Below, piece by piece: positions 10,190 to 20,268 of a stretch of DNA of 64,000 nucleotides. Location: positions 1,116,001 through 1,180,000 of the forward strand of contig CP048716.1 in NCBI GenBank assembly GCA_022641835.1. Reading direction: 5' to 3'. A program made the translations under genes and the position numbers. Each line of letters begins with the position of its first letter. Positions within the stretch are counted from its first letter, which is position 1. This stretch comes from Petasospora fabianii. Lineage: Eukaryota > Ascomycota > Saccharomycetes > Phaffomycetales > Wickerhamomycetaceae. The notes below the pieces were generated by a model. It was not told the DNA's origin. It saw nothing but the letters and a program-made list of their open reading frames with translations, and made no database searches.

Positions 10190-12913
10190 TCAAATGAAGT
10201 AAAGTCTAGTTCTTCTTCTTTCAATGTTTGGTGTCTCACCATCATGAACAGTGTTTCCCCTCTGGGCATATTCTAACCCACAGTTCTCACAATACACTAA
10301 TCCATCAATCGACAAGTAATCACTAACAATATGACCCAAGCATTTCGTACACTTTAGACAATCGACATGATAACGATCCTGTGCATCATTCTCAAGACAT
10401 TTACCAACGATACCATTCCCACAAACCTGACACAATGAGTTATTTGTCAAATGGTAGTGATATTCACAATATGGTTCATCGTTCAAGACAAAGCAACTGA
10501 TGTTTTTGTTGAATTGAACATCACATAAAGTACATGTGAAACATGGTCTATGCCATTGTCCTGACAATTCACCAGATTTCGAATAGATTGGTTTAGTAGT
10601 GATCTCAAGGCCACATTTCCGACAAGGGCCCTCTCCTGGTGGATATTTGTGCTTTTGTTTGGTGATTGATGGTTCAAAGGCTTCATTATTCATAGCCATG
10701 TTTGATGGTGAGATCTCATTGTCCATGTGTTCCTTGTCAGATGTAGCTTGTGGTGTAGTTGCCGTAGTGGATACATCTGAGTATTGTTGTGAATGGAGAG
10801 CATCTGGTGATTTCAAAGATCTTTGATCAAGGCTTCTTGTCTCAGTAGATGCCTGTTTAACAGAATGCATTTTGATATCAGGTGGATGTACTGATTTATC
10901 AGAAGCCAATGGTGAATGTACCTTATCATTAGTGAAATCAAATGAATGGTTGCGAGATGAATTCGTAGTTAGATTATCAAGTTGTGTCTCAACTTCTTCA
11001 AATGCAGATGCATTAGATTCTTCATAATCGTCATTGTCATCATATTTCAAATCCTTATCACTTGTAGCATCATCCAAATTCAATTCATCATCGGTATCAG
11101 ACTCATCATTCTCATCTTGAATAACAATTTCCGGAATGTCCTTAGTGCCATTTTGCAACTTAGGATCGACATCAGTCTTAGCACCATGCAGTGAAACATC
11201 ATCCTCATCATCGGAACTATAGTTGATCTCATCATCAGTCTCATCATCATCATCCTCGACATTCCCCTTCTTTGGACTTAACACAGCACTTTGTGGACTC
11301 TCAAATTGACTAGAAGCTGGACTAGTAAACCCTGCTGAACTTTCCCGATTTTGCAGCTGTTTAGCCACTCTTGTTGGTGATAATGGATTTTCACCAATTT
11401 GATTGGTAACGTTTCCATCGGGGTCGTTGATGGTGAACCTTGGGATCGAGGACTGATGTGGTGGTGGCACAGGTGGTGGGGATGTTGTACTTGTTGAGGT
11501 TCCCTTGTTGATGATGGAATGAGATGGCGTCACTGGTCTTGAATAACCACCTTGTGGATTTGGTGAGAGGATCGTGGATTTGAGAGATTCATCATCCGAG
11601 AGATTATCCTCATCTTCTGAAGAGGAAAGGTTTAGTTCGTCATCTGAAGAATCAGCGGAGTTATCGTTGTTGTTGGTGCTGGTGCTGGTGCTAGTGTTGA
11701 CGGGGATATGACGAGTTGTTGATGTTGAAGTGTTAAATTCTTCATCAATGGAACGATCAGCTGCTGTATTTGTAGAAGGCTGGATCCATTTAGAAGGAGC
11801 AGGTGCCGATGCAAGAGAGGAGTTGACAACCTTGGCACCAGTGATACCAGAGGACTTTTGAGATGGTGAAATACCATTAGCCATCTGTTTCTCAACGGGA
11901 GAGTTATTGACCATTGTTGCATTTGGTGAATAGTTTTGGAAAGTTGGAGAACTGGCCCATGGGAATTTACTAGTAGTTGGTGTAGTTGTATCGATCAACG
12001 TACCTGAACTTTGGTATGATGTCGAAGTAACTGGAGGAGCACCTCTTTGTTGAGGAGTAGGTCCTGTTGCAGCATCAACTGCTGGGGCAGCTTGTAAAGA
12101 GGCATTTGAACCAAAGTTTGGGAAAGATTGTGTACTCATGTAAACACTTCCCTGACCACTACGTTCGGATGAATTTGTTGAAGTGGTGGAGTTAAGGTCA
12201 AACTTGCTTGATGTTGCACTTTGTGGGATATGTGAAGAAGAGGCACGATCGGGACTTGATGATGATCTAGATGAGAGTGGGATGGATCTTCTAGCAGTGG
12301 TGTTGTAACCTGAAGTGGAGATGGATGAGATTGGTGGAAGCTTTTCAGATCTATTAAATGAGTATCCTGGGACATTAGCAGAGATTGGGACAGTACCTAA
12401 ATCATTATGTCCAGATAAAGAATTGGTCGTTACTTGTGGAGCAGTAGCTGCAGATGATGGTCCTGAATTGGAGAAGTTTAGATCTGTTGAAGAGTTAGCC
12501 AATGCAGCATCAATCTTAAGATCTGGTAAAGGTGGAACAGGGGACTTGTTCTCCATCATGGGCGAGATCATAGCACCAGATCTATCAAACACCTCCGAGA
12601 TATTTCTTGTTTGTGTTATGCCATTCGAGAGACTCTTTGTCGATGGTGGGAGATGACCTGTAGATGCAGATCTTGCCCCATTGGAGAAAGAACGTGGAGT
12701 ACCTGGTGCTGACTTGTGTCCATTTGAAGGTTTATAAACTTCAAAACCTGCTCTTTCATATACTGTCTTATAAGTGGCAGGGTTGATTGGAGCCAATGTT
12801 GGGAATCGACTATTGGGGATCTTTGAGATACCCGTTGGAGAATGGGCAATACGATCAGGAAGAGTCTTGATGTAAGCTGGCTTCTTTGGACGGGACTCTT
12901 CAGGGTAGCTCAT
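10190..12913 (-). CDS. PXL1: Paxillin-like LIM-domain protein PXL1
   Basis: Pxl1 is a polarity and cytokinesis scaffold acting with Rho GTPases and the actomyosin ring at bud neck and tip. The protein is 907 residues; S. cerevisiae Pxl1 is about 700. Residues 1-760 are disordered, Ser/Thr/Asn-rich with acidic patches, apart from a short conserved N-terminal box around TYKTVYERAGFEVYKP. Two LIM domains follow: about 764-819, beginning C-x2-C and including WHRPCFTCTLCD, and 828-878, beginning CQVCGNGIVGKC. The zinc-binding Cys/His of both appear complete. Three ACGCGT boxes lie 380-471 bp upstream, suggesting G1/S expression. The coding strand holds several long shadow frames caused by the low-complexity region. 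Confidence 0.88.
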   Translation of the reverse strand: MSYPEESRPKKPAYIKTLPDRIAHSPTGISKIPNSRFPTLAPINPATYKTVYERAGFEVYKPSNGHKSAPGTPRSFSNGARSASTGHLPPSTKSLSNGITQTRNISEVFDRSGAMISPMMENKSPVPPLPDLKIDAALANSSTDLNFSNSGPSSAATAPQVTTNSLSGHNDLGTVPISANVPGYSFNRSEKLPPISSISTSGYNTTARRSIPLSSRSSSSPDRASSSHIPQSATSSKFDLNSTTSTNSSERSGQGSVYMSTQSFPNFGSNASLQAAPAVDAATGPTPQQRGAPPVTSTSYQSSGTLIDTTTPTTSKFPWASSPTFQNYSPNATMVNNSPVEKQMANGISPSQKSSGITGAKVVNSSLASAPAPSKWIQPSTNTAADRSIDEEFNTSTSTTRHIPVNTSTSTSTNNNDNSADSSDDELNLSSSEDEDNLSDDESLKSTILSPNPQGGYSRPVTPSHSIINKGTSTSTTSPPPVPPPHQSSIPRFTINDPDGNVTNQIGENPLSPTRVAKQLQNRESSAGFTSPASSQFESPQSAVLSPKKGNVEDDDDETDDEINYSSDDEDDVSLHGAKTDVDPKLQNGTKDIPEIVIQDENDESDTDDELNLDDATSDKDLKYDDNDDYEESNASAFEEVETQLDNLTTNSSRNHSFDFTNDKVHSPLASDKSVHPPDIKMHSVKQASTETRSLDQRSLKSPDALHSQQYSDVSTTATTPQATSDKEHMDNEISPSNMAMNNEAFEPSITKQKHKYPPGEGPCRKCGLEITTKPIYSKSGELSGQWHRPCFTCTLCDVQFNKNISCFVLNDEPYCEYHYHLTNNSLCQVCGNGIVGKCLENDAQDRYHVDCLKCTKCLGHIVSDYLSIDGLVYCENCGLEYAQRGNTVHDGETPNIERRRTRLYFI

Positions 12914-13833
12914 TGTGGCTATGTGTGTTCTGATCTAGTATGTTCAAGAGAGTGTATACGATGGGATGGGGACGGAATAGACACGTGAGGTGAGAATGCA
13001 AATGCCAATTATGTATAAACAAGTACGGGGAGAAGGTATAACACGGAAGAAGAAATCAAGTCTTGTGCAAAATAACCGAGATCTCAATGAGGTGTTTGTT
13101 GTTATTGTTGTTGTGTCCGTTGTTGGTTTCTCTCGAGAGCTCTCGAGACTGAAGGGGGGATACAAAGGGAGAGACGAAAGTCGGAAATGCAAGCAATCAC
13201 TGTGTACTAGACCAAATGGAAGATCTTAAGAGCACCAGATAGTTGTGTTTACCAAAGAGTACAGAGAGAAAGAGAGAGACTGTAGGAATATGACGCGTTA
13301 CTTCTCTTTGTTGACTTTTTTTTTTTTTTTCTTTCCACCGACGCGTGTTTAAAACACTCTCTCATACGCGAAGACAAAACGCGTCAAATGATGTTTTATT
13401 TGTTGTATTCCGGGGATATTCTTTGATATGCTTTGATATGAGTTGATATGAATGATCTATTATGGATATATGAGGATTTTATCTCTTTTTGATACCTTTA
13501 TTTGGACCCCTATAGACTAATTTATAGAGTGTGGCTGAGTCTGTGGCTCGCATCATCTGCACAAAGGATCAGCTTTGAAGACCTTACAAAGAGACAGGTA
13601 GTTTTACAAAGTATCAATCAGTGATACTAACCTAGATCACATTCTTCATACGAAAGACTAATCAATAATAAAGCCAAAGTATAATGAAAAGACTTATCAT
13701 CTCATAGTGTGCCCCTACCACCCGATGAGCTATTGAAAAATCCTCGAGAACCACTAAGTCTTAACGTATATATTCTCTATTTGTTGTACTATGAACCCTA
13801 CAACCGACTAACATCTAACTGGTATCAGATAAT
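12914..13833. promoter_or_regulatory. Divergent region PXL1/CCM1-like: three MCB boxes, T15, decamer repeat, PAC-like box
   Basis: These 920 bp hold no convincing gene. ACGCGT occurs at 13293-13298, 13341-13346 and 13379-13384, matching the MluI cell-cycle box bound by MBF. A T15 tract (13316-13330) lies between the first two. A decamer CTTTGATATG is repeated at 13421-13430 and 13431-13440, with a variant at 13441-13450. CCGATGAGCT at 13722-13731, followed by TGAAAAATCC, resembles PAC plus RRPE about 103 bp upstream of the PPR gene. Confidence 0.55.
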
Positions 13834-16035
13834 ATGAGTAGTGTAATACGATCATGCTCTCTGTCATGCACACGACCGGTTCTTTCTGTCCCCGTACGGT
13901 CTACGATACCTTTACATCGAACCCTCATCGTGGCACCACGACGTCGTACTACTTCTCCACAAAAGAGTAGGAAAAAGGGAATAGATACCTCCCGGAGAGG
14001 AGAATACAAACAGATAGATAAACAGATGGAACAACTACAAAAGGCTGCAAGAAGTATAAAGTTAGAGATTGCAAAGAAAGAGGAAGAAAGAGTCCAACAG
14101 GAGATAGCTCATCTCGAGTCTAAAGTTGATGATATAGATTCTGAGGATGTTGATGCCATTTATAACGAGCTCATGGCTCCAAAGACAAACCTCACTGATG
14201 CAAGTCTACCGACAAGTGATTCAACTGATGCTGATGCCCTGGTGTTGTTCAGTGAACCGGCAAGAGGTATTAATGTCCCTACCCCGATCTTGGAAAGGAT
14301 TGGTGATTCTGTCAAATATATCCACGTCAAGGATAATCAGAATTGGAATGCACTAATATCAGAGCTTTCAGCAAGCGGTAAAGATGCTTTCCAAGGGCTT
14401 GAGACTACAGATGTGTGCACTTTTCTAACAAATATCCCAACTGGTGCCATTGACGAACATAGTCTCTTACAACTCAACAAGATGATTACAGATGCACAGA
14501 TCCCATATAACACCATGATCTATGACTTTATGATGAAACATTACGCTGAACTTAACCATCCAGTCATTGTACAAAAGCTGTTTGATAATGCTATCGCTTC
14601 TGGGATCAAACCTTCAAAATACTATTATGGTCATCTCATCAAAGTGTACTGCAAATCTCAAAACATTGACCGTGTCAACATTTCTCTCAATAAGATGTTT
14701 GCATCGGGTCTTGAACCTAGCAAGAAAGTATACACTAACGTCCTTCAGATGTGTGTCAATCTCAAAGATGAAAATGAGGCCAATGAAGTGTTTTCCATGA
14801 TGAAGTTCCGCTCTCTTCAATCCCATCCTGATGTTGAAGCCTATAACACAATGTTACAACTTTGTGCCCGTACATCAAACGTTCACCGTGCACTTGATCT
14901 ATACCAAGAGATGATCGATGCTAACATTACACCGACAGTATTCACTTTTAATACCCTAGCCCAAGTGTGTTCCAAAGATCCAAAATTCCTCAATCGTGGT
15001 TGGCAATTCATCCATTCAATTCATACATCTAATCTTGAACCAAACAAATCAACATTCCAAACAATGCTTCGACTTGCTGCCCGTGATGGTGATCTTGAAC
15101 TGGCAAGAGCCCTATACATCAAACTATTCGAATTGATCCCTCAAACGATCAATTCACCACGTACACCTGGACCAGAGGCTTTAAACTATCTCTTGATTGC
15201 ATACCGTGATTTCAAACTGGATCATACACCACAGATCAAATTCTCTAAAGAAGGTGCCATTATCAGACGAAACGTGTTGGCAATGGTAGATTTCATGGGG
15301 TTATATCAGGATATAGTGGATGATTTGGAGATTACGAAGAAGAGAGAAAGATATCCACCAATGTTACCTGTTAAGGGTATCTTCATGCCTCAACATATCA
15401 TAGCTGAGAGTAATGCAGTATGGGCTTTCAATGTTGCTAATGATTTGAAGACTGTTGGTGTTGACACGTTACAAGTGTATTTGAGAATAGCAGTTGAAGT
15501 TGGTGATAAAGAAGAGTTCTTGAGACGTTGGGACAAGTGGACATTTGCTAATGAGGAGATTGGGAAGAATGAGATTATCATTGAAGAGGCCGAGGAAGAA
15601 TCTGTGCAAACTGAAGACACAAATAGTGCCCCACCGGCTATCCATGGTGTTGAGGGGCTTAACTTCAAGGTTGAAAGAGAGAGCTCGCTTTACGTGACAT
15701 TGTTGTCTGCTGGTAAGAGATTTGGTGATGAAAAGATGTGTCAAATGGCATGGACCGAGAGGGGTAAATACAGAAAGACCTCGACTTATCAATCATTGGA
15801 CAATCGTTTGAAGAAGAAGTTGGATTTCCAATTCTCTAGAGAGATGGTTTTAGCACTGACCCAATTGAAACTTTACACTGACGCTGTTGGAGTTGTCCTC
15901 GCATCCACTCAGTTCCCATGGAGTTTCTACATCTTGAAACCACTCTATGTTGCACTTGAGGAGATTGGTGATCACAAGAACGCTAGAGAGATCAGTATTG
16001 TCTGTTCTCAAAATGATAAAAGAAGACGTCGTTAG
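13834..16035 (+). CDS. CCM1: Mitochondrial pentatricopeptide-repeat protein, CCM1-like
   Basis: This is a 733-residue organellar RNA-binding protein. The N-terminus is Arg/Ser-rich and nearly free of acidic residues (residues 1-60, with RSTIPLHRTLIVAPRRRTT), as expected of a mitochondrial presequence. A short coiled-coil segment follows. Between about residues 225 and 440 run PPR-type helix pairs, recognisable by phrases such as PSKYYYGHLIKVYCK, PSKKVYTNVLQMCV and PTVFTFNTLAQVC spaced about 35 residues apart. Length, presequence and repeat arrangement best fit Ccm1, which stabilises mitochondrial 15S rRNA and acts on COB/COX1 introns. Other yeast PPR proteins (Pet309, Aep3, Rmd9) fit less well. 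PPR class is firm, orthology moderate. Confidence 0.8.
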   Translation: MSSVIRSCSLSCTRPVLSVPVRSTIPLHRTLIVAPRRRTTSPQKSRKKGIDTSRRGEYKQIDKQMEQLQKAARSIKLEIAKKEEERVQQEIAHLESKVDDIDSEDVDAIYNELMAPKTNLTDASLPTSDSTDADALVLFSEPARGINVPTPILERIGDSVKYIHVKDNQNWNALISELSASGKDAFQGLETTDVCTFLTNIPTGAIDEHSLLQLNKMITDAQIPYNTMIYDFMMKHYAELNHPVIVQKLFDNAIASGIKPSKYYYGHLIKVYCKSQNIDRVNISLNKMFASGLEPSKKVYTNVLQMCVNLKDENEANEVFSMMKFRSLQSHPDVEAYNTMLQLCARTSNVHRALDLYQEMIDANITPTVFTFNTLAQVCSKDPKFLNRGWQFIHSIHTSNLEPNKSTFQTMLRLAARDGDLELARALYIKLFELIPQTINSPRTPGPEALNYLLIAYRDFKLDHTPQIKFSKEGAIIRRNVLAMVDFMGLYQDIVDDLEITKKRERYPPMLPVKGIFMPQHIIAESNAVWAFNVANDLKTVGVDTLQVYLRIAVEVGDKEEFLRRWDKWTFANEEIGKNEIIIEEAEEESVQTEDTNSAPPAIHGVEGLNFKVERESSLYVTLLSAGKRFGDEKMCQMAWTERGKYRKTSTYQSLDNRLKKKLDFQFSREMVLALTQLKLYTDAVGVVLASTQFPWSFYILKPLYVALEEIGDHKNAREISIVCSQNDKRRRR

Positions 16036-16150
16036 TGTCTTGACGACGCAAACGACACACACACATGAATGGTTAATTACCACTGTGTAAATACTGATAA
16101 TTACTTGTATATATGTTACGATTGCATGACTTATGTCTTCTTTTGGTAGA

Positions 16151-16669
16151 TCAATCCCAATCTCTTTTTCTAGACTGCTTCTTCTGAGACCTCATCTGTT
16201 TCTCTTTAAGACGAATCTCATTAGTTTTCTTCCTTACGTCTTTCCATTTTTGCTTATCCTCCTCACTAACTTCACCTGCAAACACAACACTTCTCTTAAT
16301 TTCATCACATAGTTTGATAAAGCATAACTCGGCGTTTTGAACACGAGATCGATCTGTATCATTCTGTATAACCCAATCACCAGATTTTGTAGCATACCGG
16401 AACCCATTCTCCATAAGCTGTCTCTTAACCTCCTGTGGAATCCAATCAACTGATCTCCAGTTGTTTAATGTCAACGTTGCCTTTGAACTTGTCTTATTGA
16501 CTTTCTGCCCACCTGGACCTGAAGATCTGGAGTATGTGAGTTTGAAGTCGCTCTTGGGTAGTAATTGCGGCGAAAGATCTCGTACCCACTTCTTTGCGGC
16601 CTTTATTGAGTCATTTGGGGTAGATCCACCATGTAATTGTCTCAATGTCCTTATAAAGATAGACAACAT
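16151..16669 (-). CDS. PTH4: Mitochondrial codon-independent peptidyl-tRNA hydrolase (ICT1-like), PTH4
   Basis: This is a small release-factor-like protein that rescues stalled mitochondrial ribosomes by hydrolysing peptidyl-tRNA. At 172 residues it consists of the release-factor catalytic domain alone. The motif SRSSGPGGQKVNKTSSKA includes the catalytic GGQ at 53-55. It ends in a basic tail (KEKQMRSQKKQSRKRDWD) of the kind that inserts into the mRNA channel in ICT1. The N-terminus (MLSIFIRTLRQLHGG) suits a mitochondrial signal. No codon-recognition domains are present. It is tail-to-tail with the CCM1-like gene (115 bp) and divergent from the peroxiredoxin gene (168 bp). Confidence 0.9.
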   Translation of the reverse strand: MLSIFIRTLRQLHGGSTPNDSIKAAKKWVRDLSPQLLPKSDFKLTYSRSSGPGGQKVNKTSSKATLTLNNWRSVDWIPQEVKRQLMENGFRYATKSGDWVIQNDTDRSRVQNAELCFIKLCDEIKRSVVFAGEVSEEDKQKWKDVRKKTNEIRLKEKQMRSQKKQSRKRDWD

Positions 16670-16837
16670 TGTCTCTCTCTCTCCTTAACCTCTCAGAAGA
16701 CTTAGTTGAAGTCGGACTCCATCACTTTTGTCCGCGAAGGCTTAAGGAGGAGTAGTAGCAATTTCCCCTTTCCTCCTTTATACACCCATTTGCACATCTT
16801 CATACATCTTCCAAAGACTCAATTTGCCCATCTAACT

Positions 16838-17444
16838 ATGTTATCTCTCCGTTCTCTCATTAGAGCCCCAGCTGCTCGCTCTTTCTCCACTTCTGCAGCC
16901 CGTTTTATCCAAGTTGGTGACTCCATCCCATCCGTCAGCTCGTTAAAGGAGGGATCTCCAGGTAACGATGCTGACCTTGCTGAGCTAACCAATTCTGGTA
17001 AATCCATTATTGTTGGTGTTCCAGGTGCATTCTCTCCAGCATGCTCTGCTTCTCACATCCCAGGTTATGTTTCTCATTTGGATGACTTTGCCTCTAAAGG
17101 TTACAACGTGTTTGTTACTGGTGTTAATGATGCCTTTGTCTTCAAAGCTTGGGCCGATTCCTTGACCAATGACTCTAGAGTAAGTATGAAATCCATTTGA
17201 TGTCATATGCATAACTAATTGACTATACTAACAACTTACTTAGATTCGTTTCATCGCTGACCCATCTGGAGAGTTTGCTAAGGCTGCTGATCTCGCCATC
17301 GACGCAACACCATTCTTTGGTGGTTATAGATCCAAGAGATTTGCACTTATTGTTGAAGATGGTAAAGTCGTAAAGGACTTCCAAGAGCCAGATAACTTTG
17401 GTATCTCCATCTCATCTGCTGAAGAGGTTCTCAAGCAGATCTAG
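16838..17444 (+). CDS. Mitochondrial Prx5/Ahp1-type peroxiredoxin with a single cysteine (two exons)
   Basis: This is a thiol peroxidase reducing peroxides. Exon 1 is 16838-17179. The intron at 17180-17243 (64 nt) has GTAAGT, TACTAAC at 17226-17232 and TAG. Exon 2 is 17244-17444, giving 180 residues. An upstream in-frame non-ATG extension to 16706 exists, but MLSLRSLIRAPAARSFSTSAA is a textbook presequence, so 16838 is the start. The active site reads VPGAFSPACS: P62-x3-S66-x2-C69, with Ser for the usual Thr, as in Ahp1. C69 is the only cysteine in the protein, so no resolving cysteine exists in the chain. This implies a 1-Cys mechanism or an external thiol partner. Exon 2 has the family C-terminus (RFALIVEDGKV, SSAEEVLKQI). 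Confidence 0.9.
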
Positions 17445-17786
17445 ATCTGACCCCTTTATGACCGTTGAACGGTTAGCAAGATAGATCCTTCATTTGCAGA
17501 AGACTTCCCTGCTTAAAATACACAATTATGCTTAGAGTTTGATATGTAATAACAATAGAAGTCCAAAAACACAATAACACATAATATAAACACAATAACA
17601 CATAATATAAACACAATAACACCTCATATAAACACTTATATATGTATTTAAGAGTAATCCCCATACAACCACTACCACCTCCACGTTCGCGCCACAGGCA
17701 AAAGGTCAATGTGGAAAAGCATCTCCAAGATGACCCAAACTATCACCAATGGTTTGATCAATACCACCTAAAGTTTACTAGTAAAC
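17445..17786. other. Intergenic region with 21-bp minisatellite
   Basis: These 342 bp lie between the peroxiredoxin stop and the DCP1 start. Three copies of a 21-bp unit occupy 17567-17629, with the start of a fourth. The rest is AT-rich flank. No gene is supported. Confidence 0.6.
17567..17629. repeat. 21-bp tandem repeat, 3 copies
   Basis: The unit begins AAACACAATAACAC. Copies are 17567-17587, 17588-17608 and 17609-17629; the third differs slightly. A partial fourth copy starts at 17630. Confidence 0.85.
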
Positions 17787-18269
17787 ATGACTGAAACACC
17801 GACAAATGATGATCAGGTGCTCGCTCAGAGCTACTCTATGTATACTAAGACGCTCACATATAACGTGATCATTCGATATGACCCTAAACTCACAGGTCTC
17901 TTGTACGAAACACCACTATGTCAAGTGTTTAAATACAGAGAAGAAGCATGGGAAAAGACAGATTATAACGGTGTGCTTGCCGTATACTCACGTGATGGTT
18001 CAACAGATGGTTATGACCATGGTGTCATCATCTTAAACAGAGTCACACCGGAGAACTTCTCCTTGGGACTATTGTCAAAGGCTAAGAGTGCATCATTGGG
18101 TAAAAGGGAGATGGTTATTGAGTATCAAACGGATTATATCATTATTCAGGATACAGAGGGGAACGTTTGGGGATATTGGATCCATGAGGTGAATGATAGA
18201 GATGAAGTTTATAAAGTGTTGAAAGCGGTGATAAATGGTGAGAACTTGACACCAGCTCCAGCTGCTTAA
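17787..18269 (+). CDS. DCP1: mRNA decapping enzyme subunit DCP1
   Basis: Dcp1 is the EVH1-fold activator of Dcp2 that removes the m7G cap in cytoplasmic 5'-3' decay. The 160-residue protein is essentially a single EVH1 domain. It shows the family pattern YNVIIRYDPKLTGLLYET (N-terminal helix), then WEKTDYNGVLAVYSRDG, GVIILNR, YIIIQDTEGNVWGYWIHE and a C-terminal helix (VYKVLKAVI). It is shorter than S. cerevisiae Dcp1 (231 aa), which has inserts. It shares a pathway with Lsm3 near the left edge. It converges with SPT20 (92 bp between stops). No intron is needed. Confidence 0.9.
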   Translation: MTETPTNDDQVLAQSYSMYTKTLTYNVIIRYDPKLTGLLYETPLCQVFKYREEAWEKTDYNGVLAVYSRDGSTDGYDHGVIILNRVTPENFSLGLLSKAKSASLGKREMVIEYQTDYIIIQDTEGNVWGYWIHEVNDRDEVYKVLKAVINGENLTPAPAA

Positions 18270-18361
18270 CTATGAGAAGGTCTACCATCGTTCTAATACA
18301 AAAAAAACTTGTACATTATTGATATCATATATCGTAACCGAACTATTAAAGCTTTAGTATC

Positions 18362-19780
18362 TCAAGGCTTCATCTCAGTTTTTGGTTTCTTCTTATATGT
18401 TCCCCTTTTCTTCTTTGGAGGCTCTTCAGAAGCACCGGGTAATGTCTTATCAGAATATGTGCCAGGAAGAGTCTTACCAGCTACTGGTTTTGGTTGTGGT
18501 GGCTTCTTTAAAGGTGCCTTTTTCTGTTTCTTGAGCTTCTTATCATCCATCATCGAATCAGTCATTGGACTCGTCTGTTGTAATTGTTGTTGAGCCATTG
18601 CCTTTTGTTGTTGGATATGTTGTTGTTGTTGCTGTTGCAATGGTGATAAATTACCATTCATACTTTGCATCTGTTGCAATTGAAGTTGTTGAAGTCGTCT
18701 CTGTTGTAACATTTGTTGTTGTGCCGGTGTTAGATTAGCAATGTTATTTGGTGATTGTCTACCCATTGGTGATCTGTTATTAGTGGTGGATAAATTGGCA
18801 TTAATAGATGCCTGTTTGAGTTTTTCCTTGTTTAATCTTAGTTGTTCAACAAATCTTAAGCGTGTGAATTGACTTCCTTCTGCTGAGTCACTTGCAGCCT
18901 TATCATTCATGATCAACATGAACTGTTCATACTCAGAGTTTTGTTGTGGTAATTCCTCGTGTAGTTCCTTGAATGGATGGAATGCCTTAGATTCCGGATC
19001 AGTGCATTCTTCTCTATGATTATGAAGGATCTCACCAGTAGACTCTTTGATTATTGGATATTGAGCAACTGGTTTAGTGTATGGTGTGGCCTTGTATGGA
19101 TTCAATGGTACTTTCAAATCCAATTTCCTATTTGTTAACATCAAGATCTCAGTTTCCATACCAGTTGCCAACGCATCTGAAAACTTTTGCAATGCCATAT
19201 CTGATTGGTAAAGCATATCAAAGTATAAGGACAGTTGTGTTGGTCTCAATAGTGCTCTGAAAGATCTCGGTACCCTTTTACCTTCAACTTCAATAAAGTT
19301 TCGATGATCAAACACTTTCAAGATAAGACAACCTTCATAAAAAGTTATACCGGCATCTCTAAGTACTTCAACTGTTGCATGTGGGATCTCTCCTCTAGCG
19401 ACATATTCCAAGAATTCCTTAACCATTTGATTAGACTTAGAGATGATACCATCTTGATTACCAAACCTATAATGGTTCTCATGGATATGAAACTCCATTG
19501 AAGGTGGTGATTTTTCAAATTTTTTCAAGATTTCATCAGGTTCTTCAACAAAGTTATAAACTCTCTTTTGTAAATGAGGTTGATGAGCATATCCATGTTG
19601 ATTTCCATTCATCATAGCTATCCTCTGTTGTTGTTGCATGCGCGCCTGTTGTGCGTGCGTATGCGCTTGTTGCTGTTGTTGTTGTTGGTTTCGTGTTGTG
19701 ATGGTACCATTGGCTGGGGTACCGTTGGGATGTGGTGATGACATTGTACCAAATGATCTCTTGAGGTCCTGGTTAGACAT
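18362..19780 (-). CDS. SPT20: SAGA complex subunit SPT20 (ADA5)
   Basis: Spt20 is a structural subunit that keeps the SAGA coactivator together and links it to activators and TBP. The 472-residue protein has a Gln-rich N-terminus (runs of Q at about 31-55). The Spt20 domain spans about residues 70-230, with FVEEPDEILKKF, HENHYRFGNQDGIISK, FLEYVARGEIPHATVEVLRD and EGCLILKVFDHRNF. A second Gln-rich stretch occupies about 340-420, and the tail is basic and Pro/Lys-rich. The polyglutamine codons give CAA/CAG-rich DNA at 18590-18730 and 19620-19690. The start is the first ATG before the conserved region. S. cerevisiae Spt20 is 604 aa, so this is a shorter version. Confidence 0.92.
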   Translation of the reverse strand: MSNQDLKRSFGTMSSPHPNGTPANGTITTRNQQQQQQQAHTHAQQARMQQQQRIAMMNGNQHGYAHQPHLQKRVYNFVEEPDEILKKFEKSPPSMEFHIHENHYRFGNQDGIISKSNQMVKEFLEYVARGEIPHATVEVLRDAGITFYEGCLILKVFDHRNFIEVEGKRVPRSFRALLRPTQLSLYFDMLYQSDMALQKFSDALATGMETEILMLTNRKLDLKVPLNPYKATPYTKPVAQYPIIKESTGEILHNHREECTDPESKAFHPFKELHEELPQQNSEYEQFMLIMNDKAASDSAEGSQFTRLRFVEQLRLNKEKLKQASINANLSTTNNRSPMGRQSPNNIANLTPAQQQMLQQRRLQQLQLQQMQSMNGNLSPLQQQQQQHIQQQKAMAQQQLQQTSPMTDSMMDDKKLKKQKKAPLKKPPQPKPVAGKTLPGTYSDKTLPGASEEPPKKKRGTYKKKPKTEMKP

Positions 19781-20268
19781 TTTGTGGTGGTTATAGAGTC
19801 AATGAGTGAGTGAGTGAGTGAATGTAGGGATAAATGTATGGATAAAGAGTGGATAGAATATGGCTCTATCTCGATAACTATCCAATGGATCAACAAACAA
19901 AGAGCTTGTCAAATATTAAGCTCAGCAGAAGGATAGCAGACTACTCAACAAGACCAATAGATATTCACCAAAGGAAGTTGTATGATGTTTACATTAAACC
20001 TCTTCTCCTTGTATATAAGCGCGCGCTTCTCTTAACATTTCGTCCACTAAATTCGCGAAACATGGATATATTGGTATGGGCACTACCTCTGGGGAGAGGA
20101 GGAAGGAAGGAGACTCTCATTCTATACATCCGGACACCACCCCACATTCGTTTTCCCCAGCCGAGGCTCATCTCTCTTTGCTTTTTTCCTAACTTCTCCA
20201 CAGATTAGCCGAGAGCAAGGTCATCTACAACCCCTTTTTTAGAGCGAGTGTGTATTCTATAGTAATGA
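19781..20268. other. SPT20 upstream / PEX11 downstream region
   Basis: These 488 bp are SPT20 promoter and PEX11 3' flank. A 119-codon plus-strand frame (19849-20208) and antisense frames look non-coding (biased composition, no domain). A GAGT/CACT tetranucleotide run (about 19801-19821) is present. Confidence 0.5.
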
